From NCBI GenBank assembly GCA_038496445.1, contig JALMLS010000027.1:220552-284551 (forward strand): DNA of 64,000 nucleotides, given 5' to 3'. The notes beneath the pieces are model-generated. The model saw only the letters and a program-made list of their open reading frames with translations. It did no database searches and had not been told where the DNA came from. Origin of the DNA: Trichosphaerium sp. ATCC 40318. Taxonomy: Eukaryota > Discosea > Flabellinia > Trichosidae. Shown in pieces: positions 34,692 to 46,471 of this stretch. The translations under genes were made by a program, and so were the position numbers. How positions within the stretch are numbered: position 1 is the stretch's first letter; each line of letters starts with the position of its first letter.

Positions 34692-36029
34692 TGTGCAACG
34701 TCAGGCATTGCCCTGATGATATTCTTTACAAGTTGTTTATATTTTCCGATAGGCTTGTACGGAGCCCCTATATCACCGTACAAACGCCACAGAATTCCTT
34801 TCTTTATTTTTCCTTGGCATTAGAAATTTCGTTAATTTTGAACCATAATTAAAAACATTTTAAGTTTGTGACAAATTAAAACGATTTCAGATCATTTCTC
34901 CTAGTGAGATGCATAGTAGATGTGCCCCATCTTTCCACACCACCTATCCCAGTGATAATACTTCGTTTCCGAACAAATCTAGGCTTTGTGACACTATACT
35001 TCGTGCTAAACCTCCTGGAATCACAAAGCCAGGGTGTGGTATCTTTCTTCGTTGCTGTCGCAACGGAGAGGAACGGGTACTCCTTTCTTCTTCGTAAATA
35101 TTGTATGATGCTCATAGTGTAAAAACACTACAGCGTCTACTATTAACTTCGGGGCACGCTACGCAAACACCTCTTTTTGGTAAGTTGCCAAATACCACAA
35201 TGACATTTATATCTACACAAGAAGAGATTGTGAACAAACTAGACGAAAGACGCGTTACCATTTCAAATAAAGCAACTGAAAACGTCATCAACTTTGCTAA
35301 ATGGCAAAGCGTATTATTTCCGGGATTACTACTCAGTCCTATCACGCCACCTTTGCACTTTCAGAGAGATTTCTTTGTGGTCTCTCGTAGTACGTTGTGT
35401 AATTCAGTGAAAACACTGTTTACAATATTTGGTGTAGCACAAAGTTTGTTGGAAACGCAGTTTCATTTTTAGAGATTCCGTTTAGTGAATAACACCCCCT
35501 TAACGCTTTAGAAATTTACTATCACATGCTCGAATCCTATAGAATGCCACCTGCACTTGCTGAACGGGGTATAAACGAGCCTTATCAATCGACATTTTTT
35601 ACAGCTGACTCGCCAACTGTAACAGAATTTGTGGCTTTGGAAAGCCCTACATTCAAATCAACACTGGATATTCACCCTGTGATATCTGCAAGCTTTTTCG
35701 TTGCAAGTTCTAAACCATTGACACGTGTCGGTATTCGAATGTTGGATATCTCACCTTCAGAAGATGAAGAACATGTTGATTTAACATTAAAGCCAGTATC
35801 GGCTTTTTTAGAAGAAGAAAATAGATTATATCAGATTCAAATGGTATTTCAGATGCTTAGTAACCGTACTACAATACAAACTGGACATAAAATAAGGATT
35901 CAACTGAGGGTTATACAAACTTTTAGTAATTACAATGGAGCTCCTCCTGAATTGTATTTTTGTAACGACAATGGCTCTTACTTATCCATTAGTGTACAGA
36001 ACTATGATCCTCTTGTAGATATAGTCTAG
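34692..36029 (+). CDS. Unrecognised protein, possible F-box at N-terminus (5' structure unresolved)
   Basis: The 3' part is secure. Frame from about 35112 reads TPLFGKLPNTTMTFISTQEE ... FQRDFFVVSR, then an intron (about 35391-35511) joins KIYYHMLESYRMPPALAERG and runs to the stop at 36029. The end is beta-rich (FVALESPTFKSTLDIHPVIS; VRIQLRVIQTF-like strands). Upstream, the exon at 34904-35078 joins in phase through a GTACTC donor as VAVATERNG-VKTLQ. A candidate first exon at 34692 (MCNVRHCPDDILYKLFIFSD) resembles an F-box start, but I could not link it in frame with confidence. No family recognised. Confidence 0.5.
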
Positions 36030-36277
36030 TTTTGTAACATGGTCTGGCGTATTGAAACAGAAACAGTTTCAAATGTCGCCACAATAACAAAATAAACATG
36101 TAACAATAGTCCTGTATCTTCGTTTCCTCGTTTGTGGTATTGATTTATTACTCAACATGCTTCATACGCACCAGGAGGCTCCTGATAAAAGTTGAATATA
36201 CGTACTAGTGTTTGATGTGGAAACAACAATTGATATTTTATTACTAAACTGCTAAGTTTTATCCGATAAATGCAACG

Positions 36278-36663
36278 TCAAGGTAGATCAGCTATACTTC
36301 TCTTTGGTGGAGGACCTATAAGCGACGTAAATAATAAAATAGTTAGGCAATAATTTTACCTTTTGGTGGCGGTTTAGAGGTTGTTTGAAGGTTGTATCCA
36401 TGCGAATCATGAGCACCATTCTGATGAGGGTTCCAGTCACGTTGACCAACGGGTTTTTGGATAGCACCTTTTGTAGTTGTTAAATTCGCTTTATTACGCA
36501 TATCTACAAGTCTACCAATGCAAAGTAGTAATGAGAGCAAGCAGAAAGCGGTTTAAAAAACCGATTTGGTTTTTTTTCAAAAATCACGTGTTGTACCTTC
36601 GTATCCTGGTTTATTTTCTAAAATCTTTTGCTCAAACAAAGCCTTTTTGCTACGTGCTGCCAT
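36278..36663 (-). CDS. Small conserved-looking protein of unknown function
   Basis: ATG at 36663 (MAARSKKALFEQKILENKP). Three exons in phase: the first ends PGYE; the second reads DMRNKANLTTTKGAIQKPVG, then QRDWNPHQNGAHDSHGYNLQ; the third PPPKRSIADLP then stop at 36278. About 85 residues, basic, without signal peptide. Without removing the last intron the frame stops at 36343. Family not recognised. The Pro/His/Asn-rich sequence suggests a flexible adaptor-like peptide. Confidence 0.55.
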
Positions 36664-36756
36664 GGTGATGGTGACTGTATGTGGCCTTTGACCAGAAATC
36701 AAAGATTTGGTAGTCAAAAACGCCTAAGCCAGTACAAAACTTTGTATTCATCTAGC

Positions 36757-36911
36757 ATGCGTCTATTCTTTGTTGTAACGTTGCTAATAATCTCATGCGT
36801 TCTCATTGCTTCAGGTACGCTATACTTGCGTTAAATTGTAACAGTTATCGCCTAGGAAACGATAAACAGTCATGTCAAGACGAAAAATGCTCGTTAGCAA
36901 AAGTTAAGTAA
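36757..36911 (+). CDS. Possible tiny secreted peptide
   Basis: MRLFFVVTLLIISCVLIASG is a good signal peptide. A short intron (about 36815-36854) then joins NDKQSCQDEKCSLAKVK and a stop, giving about 37 residues with two Cys after cleavage. It could instead be an upstream exon giving a secreted form of the aldo/keto reductase, but I found no in-frame junction to that gene. Confidence 0.35.
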
Positions 36912-36965
36912 TCTCTGGCCTTAATACATGAATTCATTGTCAAACCATTTAAGAAATAACTAACA

Positions 36966-38455
36966 ATGAGCACAGACGATAAGAAATACGTAGAAGTTTA
37001 CACTGGCGCAAAGTTTCCATCAGTAGGACTTGGAACATTTCTCAGCAAGCCTGGAGAGGTCTACCAAGCAGTTTTATGTGCGTAATTTAAACCACAGTAA
37101 GTGTTAATAGCGCCTAGGGGCAATTCAAGCGGGATATCGCCACATTGACGGCGCGTACTGGTACCAAAACGAGGACGAAGTCGGTAGAGCCATTAACAAG
37201 GTGCGGCGGCATTTTTAAAGACTGCTTTTTTACAAATTGTCGCACTAAAACGCCGTTTTTCCGCTTTGAACCTTAACCATTATATTTAGGCAATAGCCGA
37301 TGGTATTGTTAAAAGAAGCGATTTATGGGTGACATCCAAATTGTACGCTCGAATAAACCTTTATTCCTGCCTTTTACTTTACAGCGCTAATAAAACAATA
37401 GGCCTGGCACGCACCAAAAACCCAGTGAAGTTAGAAAGGCATTTGATAAGACTTTAAGCGATCTAGGATTAGAATACTTGGATTTGTGTACGTGGAGTAA
37501 AATTACAAGGCATTTTCTTTGTTCATTTCATACCCTTTTCATTTTGTGTTCGCGTTCGTTTGCTTTCGTCACGTGTTTATTTACCTGTTTAGATTTGATA
37601 CATTGGCCTATTGCTCTTGGTACTAACGACAAGGGAGAGAGAATCGCTACAGATGACCACTATATAGATACTTGGTTAGTCTTTTTTTTTATCTTTCTTA
37701 CTAACTGATAGTATTCAGGCCTGAAATGGAGAAGATTGCCGAGGCTGGACTTGCCAAGCATATTGGTTTAAGCAACTTTAACAAAGACCAAATCTTGGAG
37801 GTAATGGGTATCGCTAAAATTAAACCAGCAGTACTTCAGGTGAGTCCAAAAAAAACGAGAATTCTAAAGCAATTACTCTAACCTTTTTTTGTAGATTGAA
37901 CTTCATCCATACTTGAACCAAGATGAGTTCATTACATTTGTTAAGAGCCAAAAAATTGCTGTTACTGCTTACGCTCCTTTGGGAAACCCAGGATTATTCG
38001 ACGGCAGCCTTCTCACACACGAAAAAGTGGTGGCCATCGCTAAGAAATACAAAAAAACAGCTGCTCAAGTACGTTCCTTTTTTTTCACTGAAGCTCTGAC
38101 TTTGCTCCGAAGATCTGTATTCGCTTTGGTGTAGAAAGAGGTACGTATTTTACCAGCTTTATCCTTAGTGTTTACACCATATTAGGCTACACTGTAATTC
38201 CGAAGAGCGTAAAAGAACACCGTATTAAAGAAAACTTTGATGTTTACGATTTCAGCTTAACAGAAGATGAGATGAAGACACTCCTCGGTGTTAACAAGTA
38301 TGCATACTTTTGAAATCAGTTACAACTGTAACATTACTTACACGTTTCCTTTAAGGAATATGAGACTATACCCAAGCTCTTCAGTCCGTGATTTGTTTAT
38401 GTCAAGCAAATTCTTTCCTTTTGATGATATGAAACAAACAACAAAGGCAGAGTAA
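36966..38455 (+). CDS. Aldo/keto reductase
   Basis: NADPH-dependent oxidoreductase of the AKR superfamily, probably cytosolic. ATG at 36966 ([14 protein letters not shown]). Motifs: [35 protein letters not shown] (catalytic Asp and Tyr), LWVTSKLPG (catalytic Lys), YLDLYLIHWP (His, codon split by an intron), [19 protein letters not shown] (NADPH and substrate region), [12 protein letters not shown] and [16 protein letters not shown] (cofactor-binding Lys/Ser/Arg). About 320 residues. All four catalytic residues are present. The usual LW after the catalytic Lys region is replaced (SKLPGTHQ), which may alter the substrate pocket. About ten short introns; the splice at 37334-37402 avoids an in-frame stop. 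Confidence 0.92.
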
Positions 38456-38820
38456 CCTAACTAAACCAATTTTTGTATTTGGTTTTGTACTATCACGTGT
38501 GATAACTTTTCGTAATACCAAATAAACTAATACCTTCACTTCACACCTTTACATTAATTCTTTTGTTAATTCGCAATAACAAAAAGTAAGTTAGAACACT
38601 GTGCTAAGGCGAAGTGTGCAGTAGGTTAACATTCTTCGTTGATTAGTGACTAACCCGAAACTGCCTCTATCCGTGTATACAAAGCAGAGTGATACAATTA
38701 TGATACAAGGTGAACGCAGCAAAAGTTCAACGAGTCAAGGACACATATTCACGCACTTAAGCCAGACCTGCTAATATTAGTCACATATTTTACTACTTTC
38801 GGAGCGTTGTATTTGGTGGG
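38456..38820. other. Intergenic region
   Basis: Contains the partial palindrome ATCACGTGTGAT near 38492. No gene seen. Confidence 0.45.
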
Positions 38821-40438
38821 ATGAATCAACTGACGATTTCAGGTTTGCGTTTAAAGCAATTTAGCTAAAATTAACGTTTAATTATTAATATGAAGTTATA
38901 GACCTTCCTATTGAGATTTTTGATCGTATATTGAGCGAATCAGCGGGTTTTTCTTCTAGTATAGCTGGCTTATTACCATTGAGGCTTGTGTCGCGTAAAT
39001 TTGAATGGGCAGTGTCAGCTACGCGCTTGTGGAAGGTAATTTAAGCTTTTACGCCCTTTGTGATGTTTAGACACAAAAAACCAATTCACGTAAAACATAC
39101 TTTGAAATAGCAATGTCATTCATCGTCCATTCTCGGGGTTGACACTTTTTTTTTTTGCAGGACTTTACAAACAAGTACGAATGGAAACATAAAATAACAT
39201 TTTGTGGCAGTGTCAGGCAAATGATTGGACATGATGGATTGGTAAAGACATGACAATAATACAAAAAATGTCAACACGTGAAACTAAGTTTGTTCTTTTT
39301 TCAAAATAGATTTATGTGCTAGTTCACGATAGCGAAGAAGATGTTGAAATTGCTAAAATACTAGTGATAGATATGGACAAATTGATTATTGTTAAAACAA
39401 TCGTTCTTGATAGAGTATATGCTAACATATTTCCACGTAATGATTTACATGATGATCGCTTACATTTGAGTACGAGTTTACTTCTTTCTCATTTTATTTA
39501 TTGTTGCTTTAGTTGGTATATGCTTTGTTCGCACTCCTCGCGAATGCCATTTTTATAATATCAACGTGGATACTGGAAAGGAGGAAATTTATATCCAGAG
39601 TCCCATAAGATATCCTGTAAAAGTACAATGACATTTTTTGTTTTATTCTTTGTTTTTACAAACTGTATAAATCATTCTAAAACTCTGCGTAGTTCGCATG
39701 TATGTGTAAATCAACAGGCTGTATTACAGTACACTATAAAATCCCCCGCTATAGGGGCTATAAGTACACTGTAGATACAGTACAAGTATACAATCGAGTT
39801 GCCGGATTTCGCTTGCATCCGGACAGCAAAGTTGTTGGTATTGGGTGTCAAAATCAAGGTGTAAAAGTTATATTTTCTACTGAAACTCTTATCGAAGAAC
39901 CCCTCAGACTGGTGAGCCCATATGAAAGTTAGATTCCTTTCACTAAATGAGACAACCTGCTTTTGTATTATTTACTTATCACTAGAGTGTTCATCCTGAA
40001 GAAGCTTCAGGTGGGATAGTGTCACCTGATGATGATGTCATAGTATTTTATAAAGATGGGAAAAAAATATCAAAGTTATACTCTAACTTTAAGAAGGTTC
40101 ATAATTTGTTTTTTTGTTCCTCTTTTTATTTGAAATTGCATATTTAGTCGTCTTACTTTTTGAGTTTGTAGTATGTAACAATACTGGTTGGGCAAAGTGC
40201 AGACGGTTTTAAAGGAACGTATAGAGCAGCTACAATTTTAAAAAATAGCTTGTATGCTTGTTATGAGGAATCAAAAGGATACAAGATAGAAGGAAAAATG
40301 AAGAATACAGCACATATTTATAAAATGGAAGCCGTTGGTAGCTTTTACGACGCTGCTACTGAAGATGCACTAAAACAACACAAACAAGAAAATGAAGTGC
40401 TTTCAAATTTGTTTGGAGGTGATAGTGACGAGTATTAA
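38821..40438 (+). CDS. F-box protein with beta-propeller-like C-terminus
   Basis: ATG at 38821 (MNQLTIS), then after an intron DLPIEIFDRILSESAGFSSS and PLRLVSRKFEWAVSATRLWK, a standard F-box. The remaining 350 or so residues are beta-rich blocks: IYVLVHDSEEDVEIAKILVI, ECHFYNINVDTGKEEIYIQS, RLHPDSKVVGIGCQNQGVKV and GGIVSPDDDVIVFYKDGKKI. They resemble short propeller blades. The C-terminus is acidic (FGGDSDEY). Probable SCF substrate receptor; target unknown. Confidence 0.78.
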
Positions 40439-40620
40439 TAAACAATACAAATGTAAAGTGTTAAACTATCCACTGCTTTTTTAGCTTTATCTAATTTCTT
40501 GAAAAAACACCGCTTATGGCATAGCAATGCGCATTTTTTTGTTGGGTTTGTTAATTTATGACTTGAATCGATTTGTGGAGATTATGTTTTATTGATGTTG
40601 ACTTTCTATTTGATTGTTTC
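40439..40620. other. Short convergent gap
   Basis: Between two facing stop codons; contains AATAAA-like 3' end signals only. Confidence 0.4.
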
Positions 40621-42656
40621 CTACCCGATAGGAGGAATATTAACGCACTTGTCTTTGCAATTACAGTCTTCAGTACACTTTTCAAATGGTAATACGTTTG
40701 GTATAATTGATACATCAGTAGTTAATACAAATTGCTTTCCATCAATAATGAAATGCATTTCAATAAATGAAGCTCTATACCCTGAACATGGTTTAGCTTT
40801 CTGGTTTTTTTTTTCTTCGTACCTTGCACTGGATAAGAAGGGTTTGCGATGTATCTTCCATTCCGCCTTTGTATTTCAACACTCTTGTACTCTGTTGGAG
40901 CTACACCGAATCTGAAATCACGTGATACTTCATTGTAAGCAGACCACAAAAGAACTTTCTAAGAAGTATGCTAAGCATGGCACTCTGGTGAATAAACGTA
41001 CTTCTGGGACCATGTCTGATCTTGCACAAATACGTCCTGTTCGTTTATTTGTGCGCCATACCATTCTAGGCAATTGTATATTGTTAACTAGTGCATTAAA
41101 CCATGCACCTAAACCTTCACGAATACTCAAGCTACACCAACTTAGTGGAGATTTGTTTACAGAAATTGGTACAGTTATTTAGCTTACAGTGCAGTTATAT
41201 CGTTTCCCGGAAGGAGCAATGAATGACCTATATTAGGTACGTATCTGAGAGATTTTTTTCCATTCAGTCTGTTGTAGTAGAACTGGCTACTGTCTGGTAC
41301 AAAAAACCTGTTGCGAGCATATTAGAATTTGTACATGTAGCGACTGTTGATTACGTACTCGTCTCTTGCAGCGTTGATAATATACTTTGGTAGCTCAAAT
41401 TCTTCTCTTGTGTGAAATGAGAATGGGTCAACAAGATCACCAAGGTTGTGGTTCTGTTCAGAGTAAGTGCAAGAAGAAAAAATCAAGATTTTACATTACC
41501 TCTGGCGTATTGATCCAGCCGGTGTATCCTATGTCAACATAGTCTCTAATAGCAAAGCTCCAAAATCCATATGTCTAATAGTTGTATTAGCTATAAACCA
41601 ACACCAACGTGATGAAGAGAAATCGATACAATACCAACCTGAAAATGGTGATTAAGAGATGGAACCAAGTTCAGCACATCTATGACAATCGGTGCTATAC
41701 CCACTACACGCTTGTCTATTGGCGTCAACCAAGCAGTCCTAAACAAAATATATTGTTACTAATAACAACTACATCGTGTACGCACCATCCTTTCTTCGAA
41801 CCACCTGCTACAACAAACTTTTCTACAGTTAGAGGCTCTGGCGTAGATTCACTTTGCACAAACTCTTGAATTGCATCCATTGCTTTAATGGCTGCTTTAA
41901 CCATAGGGAAGCGAGCAAGCTGCAAAACAAATTAGAAGAAGGAGCTATCATCAAACTCACTCTTGTTGCATTTTGTGTGTTCAAGAAATCCCACCACGTG
42001 AAAGCTACCATAGCGTCTATAGCACGTATTACTATTACAAACAAAAGGTGTCGTCAATACCTTCTATACGAGGTGTAGGTCCTGTTGGATCATCACGAAA
42101 TATAAGTGGCTGATTAGGTATTTGGAAAACAGTTGCGTAAATTGCACCAGAAAGCAAAATTGGTACTGAAAAAAATTCGAGCCTTGATTAAACTCATCAG
42201 TGAATATATTTCTCGTGGGTCTGTACGTATTAGGTGGATTGTCGAGAGGAATTTCTCTTCCTTCAATGTACATGAAAGCAGTATCGTGTTTGACTTCATC
42301 TGGCATAATTCTAAAGAACAAGGTAATCAGTTTTACAAAGCAAGTCCACGCTTACATTAAGAGCCAATGTTGCCAAACGTTTGAAGATACTTCATCACTT
42401 GAAAGCCATGTTTGTGACGTTAGTTTAAGAACATGTCCTGTATACCCAGGACCTTGAAAACTAGAATTCTTCTCCCACTTGTAACTTAATAAAAAGCACC
42501 TGGTTAGTACTGTTCCTTTTGAAAACAATTCTATTGATACCTTGCATCTGGGGCGTATACGTAATCCTCTAGTGGTGTCGATGCATAACAATAGTACACC
42601 ACACTGAATAGAATAAGTAGTGAAGCAGCACCCCAGCTACGTTTGCTTTTAACCAT
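40621..42656 (-). CDS. PhoPQ-activated pathogenicity-related (AprA-like) secreted protein
   Basis: The PhoPQ-related family has an alpha/beta-hydrolase-like fold and includes bacterial PqaA and the Dictyostelium secreted proliferation repressor AprA. ATG at 42656 starts a signal peptide or anchor (MVKSKRSWGAASLLILFSVV). Then TPLEDYVYAPDARYKWEKNS, VLKLTSQTWLSSDEV, PLIFRDDPTGPTPRIEG, AIDAMVAFTWWDF, LARFPMVKAAIKAMDAIQEF and EKFVVAGGSKKGW. The latter holds the family's GASKRGW-type nucleophile Ser. Next are DKRVVGIAPIVIDVLN, LNHH, YIINAARDEY, LRYVPNIGHSLL-type sequence and RDFRFGV...PTEYKS. The last exon ends EKCTEDCNCKDKCVNIPPIG, a Cys-rich tail. The stop at 40621 is reached after about ten short introns. 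Enzymatic or signalling role cannot be decided from sequence. Confidence 0.85.
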
Positions 42657-42937
42657 TTGGTACTACGAATAAATATTGGTTGCGCGTGTGAGTGACACGC
42701 GTAGCACAGTTTTATAAAATTTACTTTCCCGGAGAAAACATTTCCCCACGTCCGGGCAACCTACTGTAATGTACTTTCCTGTACTCGTACTTAACCATGT
42801 AACGATCCTTAATAACATCAGTTGATACCGCTAAACTAATTGCCGTTCATCTGTATTACACTACTATCAAAGCTACTCGTTAACCAAACACGTAGTACTA
42901 CCAATATTGCGCTGATAACCAGAAGACGATTGATTTT

Positions 42938-43325
42938 ATGGAAAAATGTTTAAAAGCCATTCTCACTGGCAATAGTTTGCGAAAGATTCCATTCGTTAGA
43001 ACACTGGTCTCTGCTAATAAGTATCTTCAGTTTTTCCTAGGAAAGGGTTCAACAGGATGCATAGTGAAACATATTAAAGCCAAAAGCCAAGCTCAAACAA
43101 ATGGATTTAGATTGTGCTAGTAATACAAAAACGGACAAATTTGTCCTTGTCCGGAGTACATACAATCAAGCTCTCAAATACACTAAAATTACATATGAGG
43201 GTGTCAAAGCATAGGCTGGTGTTCAGTCATACACAAAAGTGATACATGCAAGCGTCAATGGCAAAAGTCGAACTGTGGCCGTACAATTTTGGTATCTTGG
43301 ATGTGATTGTCTAACATCCAAAGGG
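42938..43325 (+). pseudogene. Decayed gene fragment, possibly kinase-derived
   Basis: A frame from 42938 reads MEKCLKAILTGNSLRKIPFV, LVSANKYLQFFLGKGSTGCI and VKHIKAK, like a kinase glycine loop with a nearby Lys. It ends at 43120. An overlapping frame then reads CASNTKTDKFVLVRSTYNQA and KITYEGVKA, hits one stop at about 43213, and continues AGVQSYTKVIHASVNGKSRT to FWYLGCDCLTSKG and a stop. Frame change plus internal stop suggest a relic. The glycine loop resembles that of the Crinkler-like kinases at 20-25 kb (LGKGASASVY), but the link is weak. Confidence 0.4.
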
Positions 43326-43435
43326 TAAAAAATTAGCGTGGTACAATTCGCAGCCATTAGATTTAAAACAAACCCACATGTAAATCATCTATCAATAAAT
43401 CTATCTTTTCAGATTTTCTTCTATTACATACTACA

Positions 43436-46378
43436 CTAAACATTGTATAGAGCTATTCTGTGGTGTATTGTACACAAAAGATTTTTGACAATATCATCTT
43501 GTTTATTGCTTACTTGCTCTAAAAACTTTTTCATCTATTTGTTTTTGAGTTAGAAACAAGATTTTCGGCTTACACTTACCTTTGGCATAATTGCCACCCA
43601 AGATTTCCGATCAAGTGCCATAGGAATCTTTGCCATTATTGCCAACCCAAAAAGCACAGCTGATTTATCAGAAAGATTAAAGAAAGCTTCAAAATCAGCT
43701 GCCTGAGCTTCAAGCTCATCAAAGTAAACTAGTCACAAAAAATTAACCTTAGTCAGAATTCCTCATCAGAAAAAACGCTGTACCTGTATCATCATCCGTG
43801 TTCTTAATATCCAATGCAACTTTAGTAAGTTGAGATGAAACTTCTGTTGACAACGGCTCTAAAAACACAAGGCATATTAGATAAAGATGATAATCAATCG
43901 TTCTTTCTTTATACCATGGAAAGACAATTTAGCAAATGCCATACATAGCGCCTGTACAGCAGTTTTATCTGATTTGTCATTGGAAAGGAATTCAGTGAGT
44001 TTATTTAAGTGTGGAGCTACTACAAACGCAACTAAAACAATGTTAAACTTGCCACCCCAAAAAAAAAAAAAGTACACTCTTTCTCACTAGCCATATTCGC
44101 CAAAGCGTTCATTGGGTTCAACTCTCTACTTGGCTCTAGAAAGTGGATAAAAATTAGATATACAATTGTTAAACATCATATGGAGTACCACCTAATGCTG
44201 CATCTATGATTATTTTGAACACATCCAACCGCTAAAAACCAATGTAAGCAAATGTTTAGTCTTTGAAACCCACAAAAAGTTGTTGCTTGTTATAATACTA
44301 GATTTGCCTGTGGGGTAGGGCACATGTAGTTAGTATATACCTATTGGAGTTTTGCAAATAATTGAGAATGTAGGGTAGAAAAGGTAAAAGCAACAAACCC
44401 AAGAAGTTCGCTGAAAAAAAAAAAAGGAAAGAGCATAAAAAGATTGTCGTACTTTAAGAACAACCTGTCGCATCTCAGGCACATCACACATATAATTAGA
44501 TAAACAATTAATCAATAATACACCACTATACTTTGGACAAAGCACAATCTCATCCAACACCTTTCCACGAAGTGTTGAATCATGAATCCAAGAAGCATTT
44601 ATCAGCGCGCCACTCGCAGATGGTTGTTTCAGTACGTGGCAAAGGCTGCGATGCGTATCATTACAGTTTCTATACTTTGGCATCATATTTATAATAATCT
44701 TCCACGTATCCCTCCTATTCATCATATCAGTTGCGCTCCCTGAAAACACCAAATCAGAACTCTCTCCAAAACGGGGGAAAAAAAAATAAAAAGAAGAAAA
44801 TTGAGGTCATACATGCAACTTCCCCTAAAGCACCAACAACCCAAGGCAATTGCTGTTCTATAGACTTAAGTTTTATAAAGAAAATCAAGGTGTCTAATAT
44901 TTCGACAGATATACGCCTATGCGTTATCATATCCTTCTCAATTTCTTCATCAAGACCACGCAAAAAATTACCAACCCAGTATGATACCCTGGCTAAAAAG
45001 TTCCCTTGAACATGAGTTAAGGTACCATTAACTTCCACACCATTAACACGCTTGATTATGGCAGCCAATTCTGTTAAGCGAGTAATTATCTTCGATACAA
45101 AGTCAGCAGTGCATCGGCTACATCTACTAATTATGATTGCAGAAATAAGCAGTTCGAAATCAATTGATTTCGAATCAGCCTGTTCTATCATTTCCTCCGC
45201 AAGTTCAAATAACCCAAGATTGTTATAAGTTGTGGGGTCTAACCCTACAACAAGTGTATTAACAACTGATAAACACTTGGGTCTTCACAAAACTGGCAAC
45301 AGGTTGTTTTGAAAACAATCGAGCTTTTTATGAACTCGCGTGTTTTATGGTGAATGAGAAGCAATAAAAGGAGTTGTGGTCATAAACAACGTACGGACTA
45401 ACGGGAAGATATCTGCTAGTAGCCTACAACAAGAAGAGTAGTCATTCACATTTTTTTCGGCTTTGAAATGTCTGATTCTTTTAATGAGCTCCTCAAGAAC
45501 TTGTGGGTCACAATAAAGAGCTGTAGACGTTTTTTTATGGTCGTTGAATGAAACAAAGAAAGCCATGTTCTAAGTTATGTAAATAAATAGCGCAAGAGAC
45601 GTTGTGTTTAGTACGAAATTGTGCCAAAAAAAACCGCAAAAAAAACAAAAGAAAAACAGTCACCCACCGTTTTGTAGTCTTTTATAAGACTTTTCAACAC
45701 TCCAAACTGTCCAATACTACCTCCAAAGATATTGAAAGAACTTATAAACTTGTAATCATCAGGGAACAGACTCTGACCGCTGTTAATGCGGCATGAAATA
45801 AAACTTAATGCAATATTTGCTATCAAGCTTTGTTGAACATGACAATGTGGTAGCTATCAACAAAAGTTACACCCAATCACCGCACACTCATGGTACGTAC
45901 CAGCATAGTAAGGGCGAAGGATGAGTTATAAAAAGTATCTCCTTTCTGAACGTTTCGCTCCATAACGCGTGAGAATAGAGCTGCTTCTTGGCTTAACCGA
46001 TTTTTATACATGCTAAGCCACTCACTGAATTTGACAGTTAATACACTTGAATATTTTGCTTAGTTACCCCGTTTCCGCGTCTGGGAACTGTAATTGTAGC
46101 TCAGCAGGGTCTAAGAACCAGTTTCGAGCGTAAAAATTACGATAAAATGGTAATTGTTCTGAAGCGCAGATTGAAGCGAACCTTGGGGATAATTACGCAT
46201 AGAACTATGATTTTTTTGTTGCGTACAAGCAGCATGTACGTGACAACGTACAAAAATCTGTAATGGCGTCAACTTGAACAAATATATGTACAATAAGCTC
46301 TTCTGGAAGGGTGCAAAACATTTCGGTTTGTACATCAGTTACTGTGCTAGTCTTTGGCCTCTTCGCAAAGCTTGCCAT
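43436..46378 (-). CDS. F-box protein with long helical-repeat region
   Basis: ATG at 46378 (MASFAKRPKTSTVTDVQ). The F-box CTLPEELIVHIFVQVDAIT is followed by FYRNFYARNWFLDPAELQLQ. The rest, about 650 residues in roughly 12 exons, is mostly helical: FSEWLSMYKNRLSQEAALFS, ISFLPDD-type segments, QVLEELIKRIRHFKAEKNVN, LFELAEEMIEQADSKSIDFE, ADFVSKIITRLTELAAIIKR, VSYWVGNFLRGLDEEIEKD, IINMMPKYRNCNDTHRSLCH, LNKLTEFLSNDKSDKTAVQA and FDELEAQAADFEAFFNLSDK. This could be an ARM/HEAT-like solenoid. The last exon, after an intron, reads MKKFLEQVSNKQDDIVKNLL then ...HHRIALYNV and a stop at 43436. The splice after the F-box is uncertain. Substrate unknown. Confidence 0.72.
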
Positions 46379-46471
46379 GTCTAACTACGTTTTATCTGAG
46401 TGTTTGCGGCATTGGCTGAATTTTCATTTGCTGGACTTAATACAGAAAATTCGTTAAGGAGTCACCACAGT

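Noticed and set aside
34664-34810. Minus-strand coding-like fragment (GILWRLYGDIGAPYKPIGKY)
   Set aside because: No start or upstream exon on that strand; the plus strand of the same DNA gives an ATG-started F-box-like exon that fits the neighbouring gene better, though neither is proven.
36757-36965. Signal-peptide exon as a secreted isoform of the aldo/keto reductase
   Set aside because: No donor and acceptor pair I tried joins it in frame to the reductase start; an in-frame TAA precedes the reductase ATG.
37407-37415. In-frame stop in the aldo/keto reductase suggesting a pseudogene
   Set aside because: Removing the intron that ends at 37402 shifts the frame and gives continuous AKR sequence ([17 protein letters not shown]).
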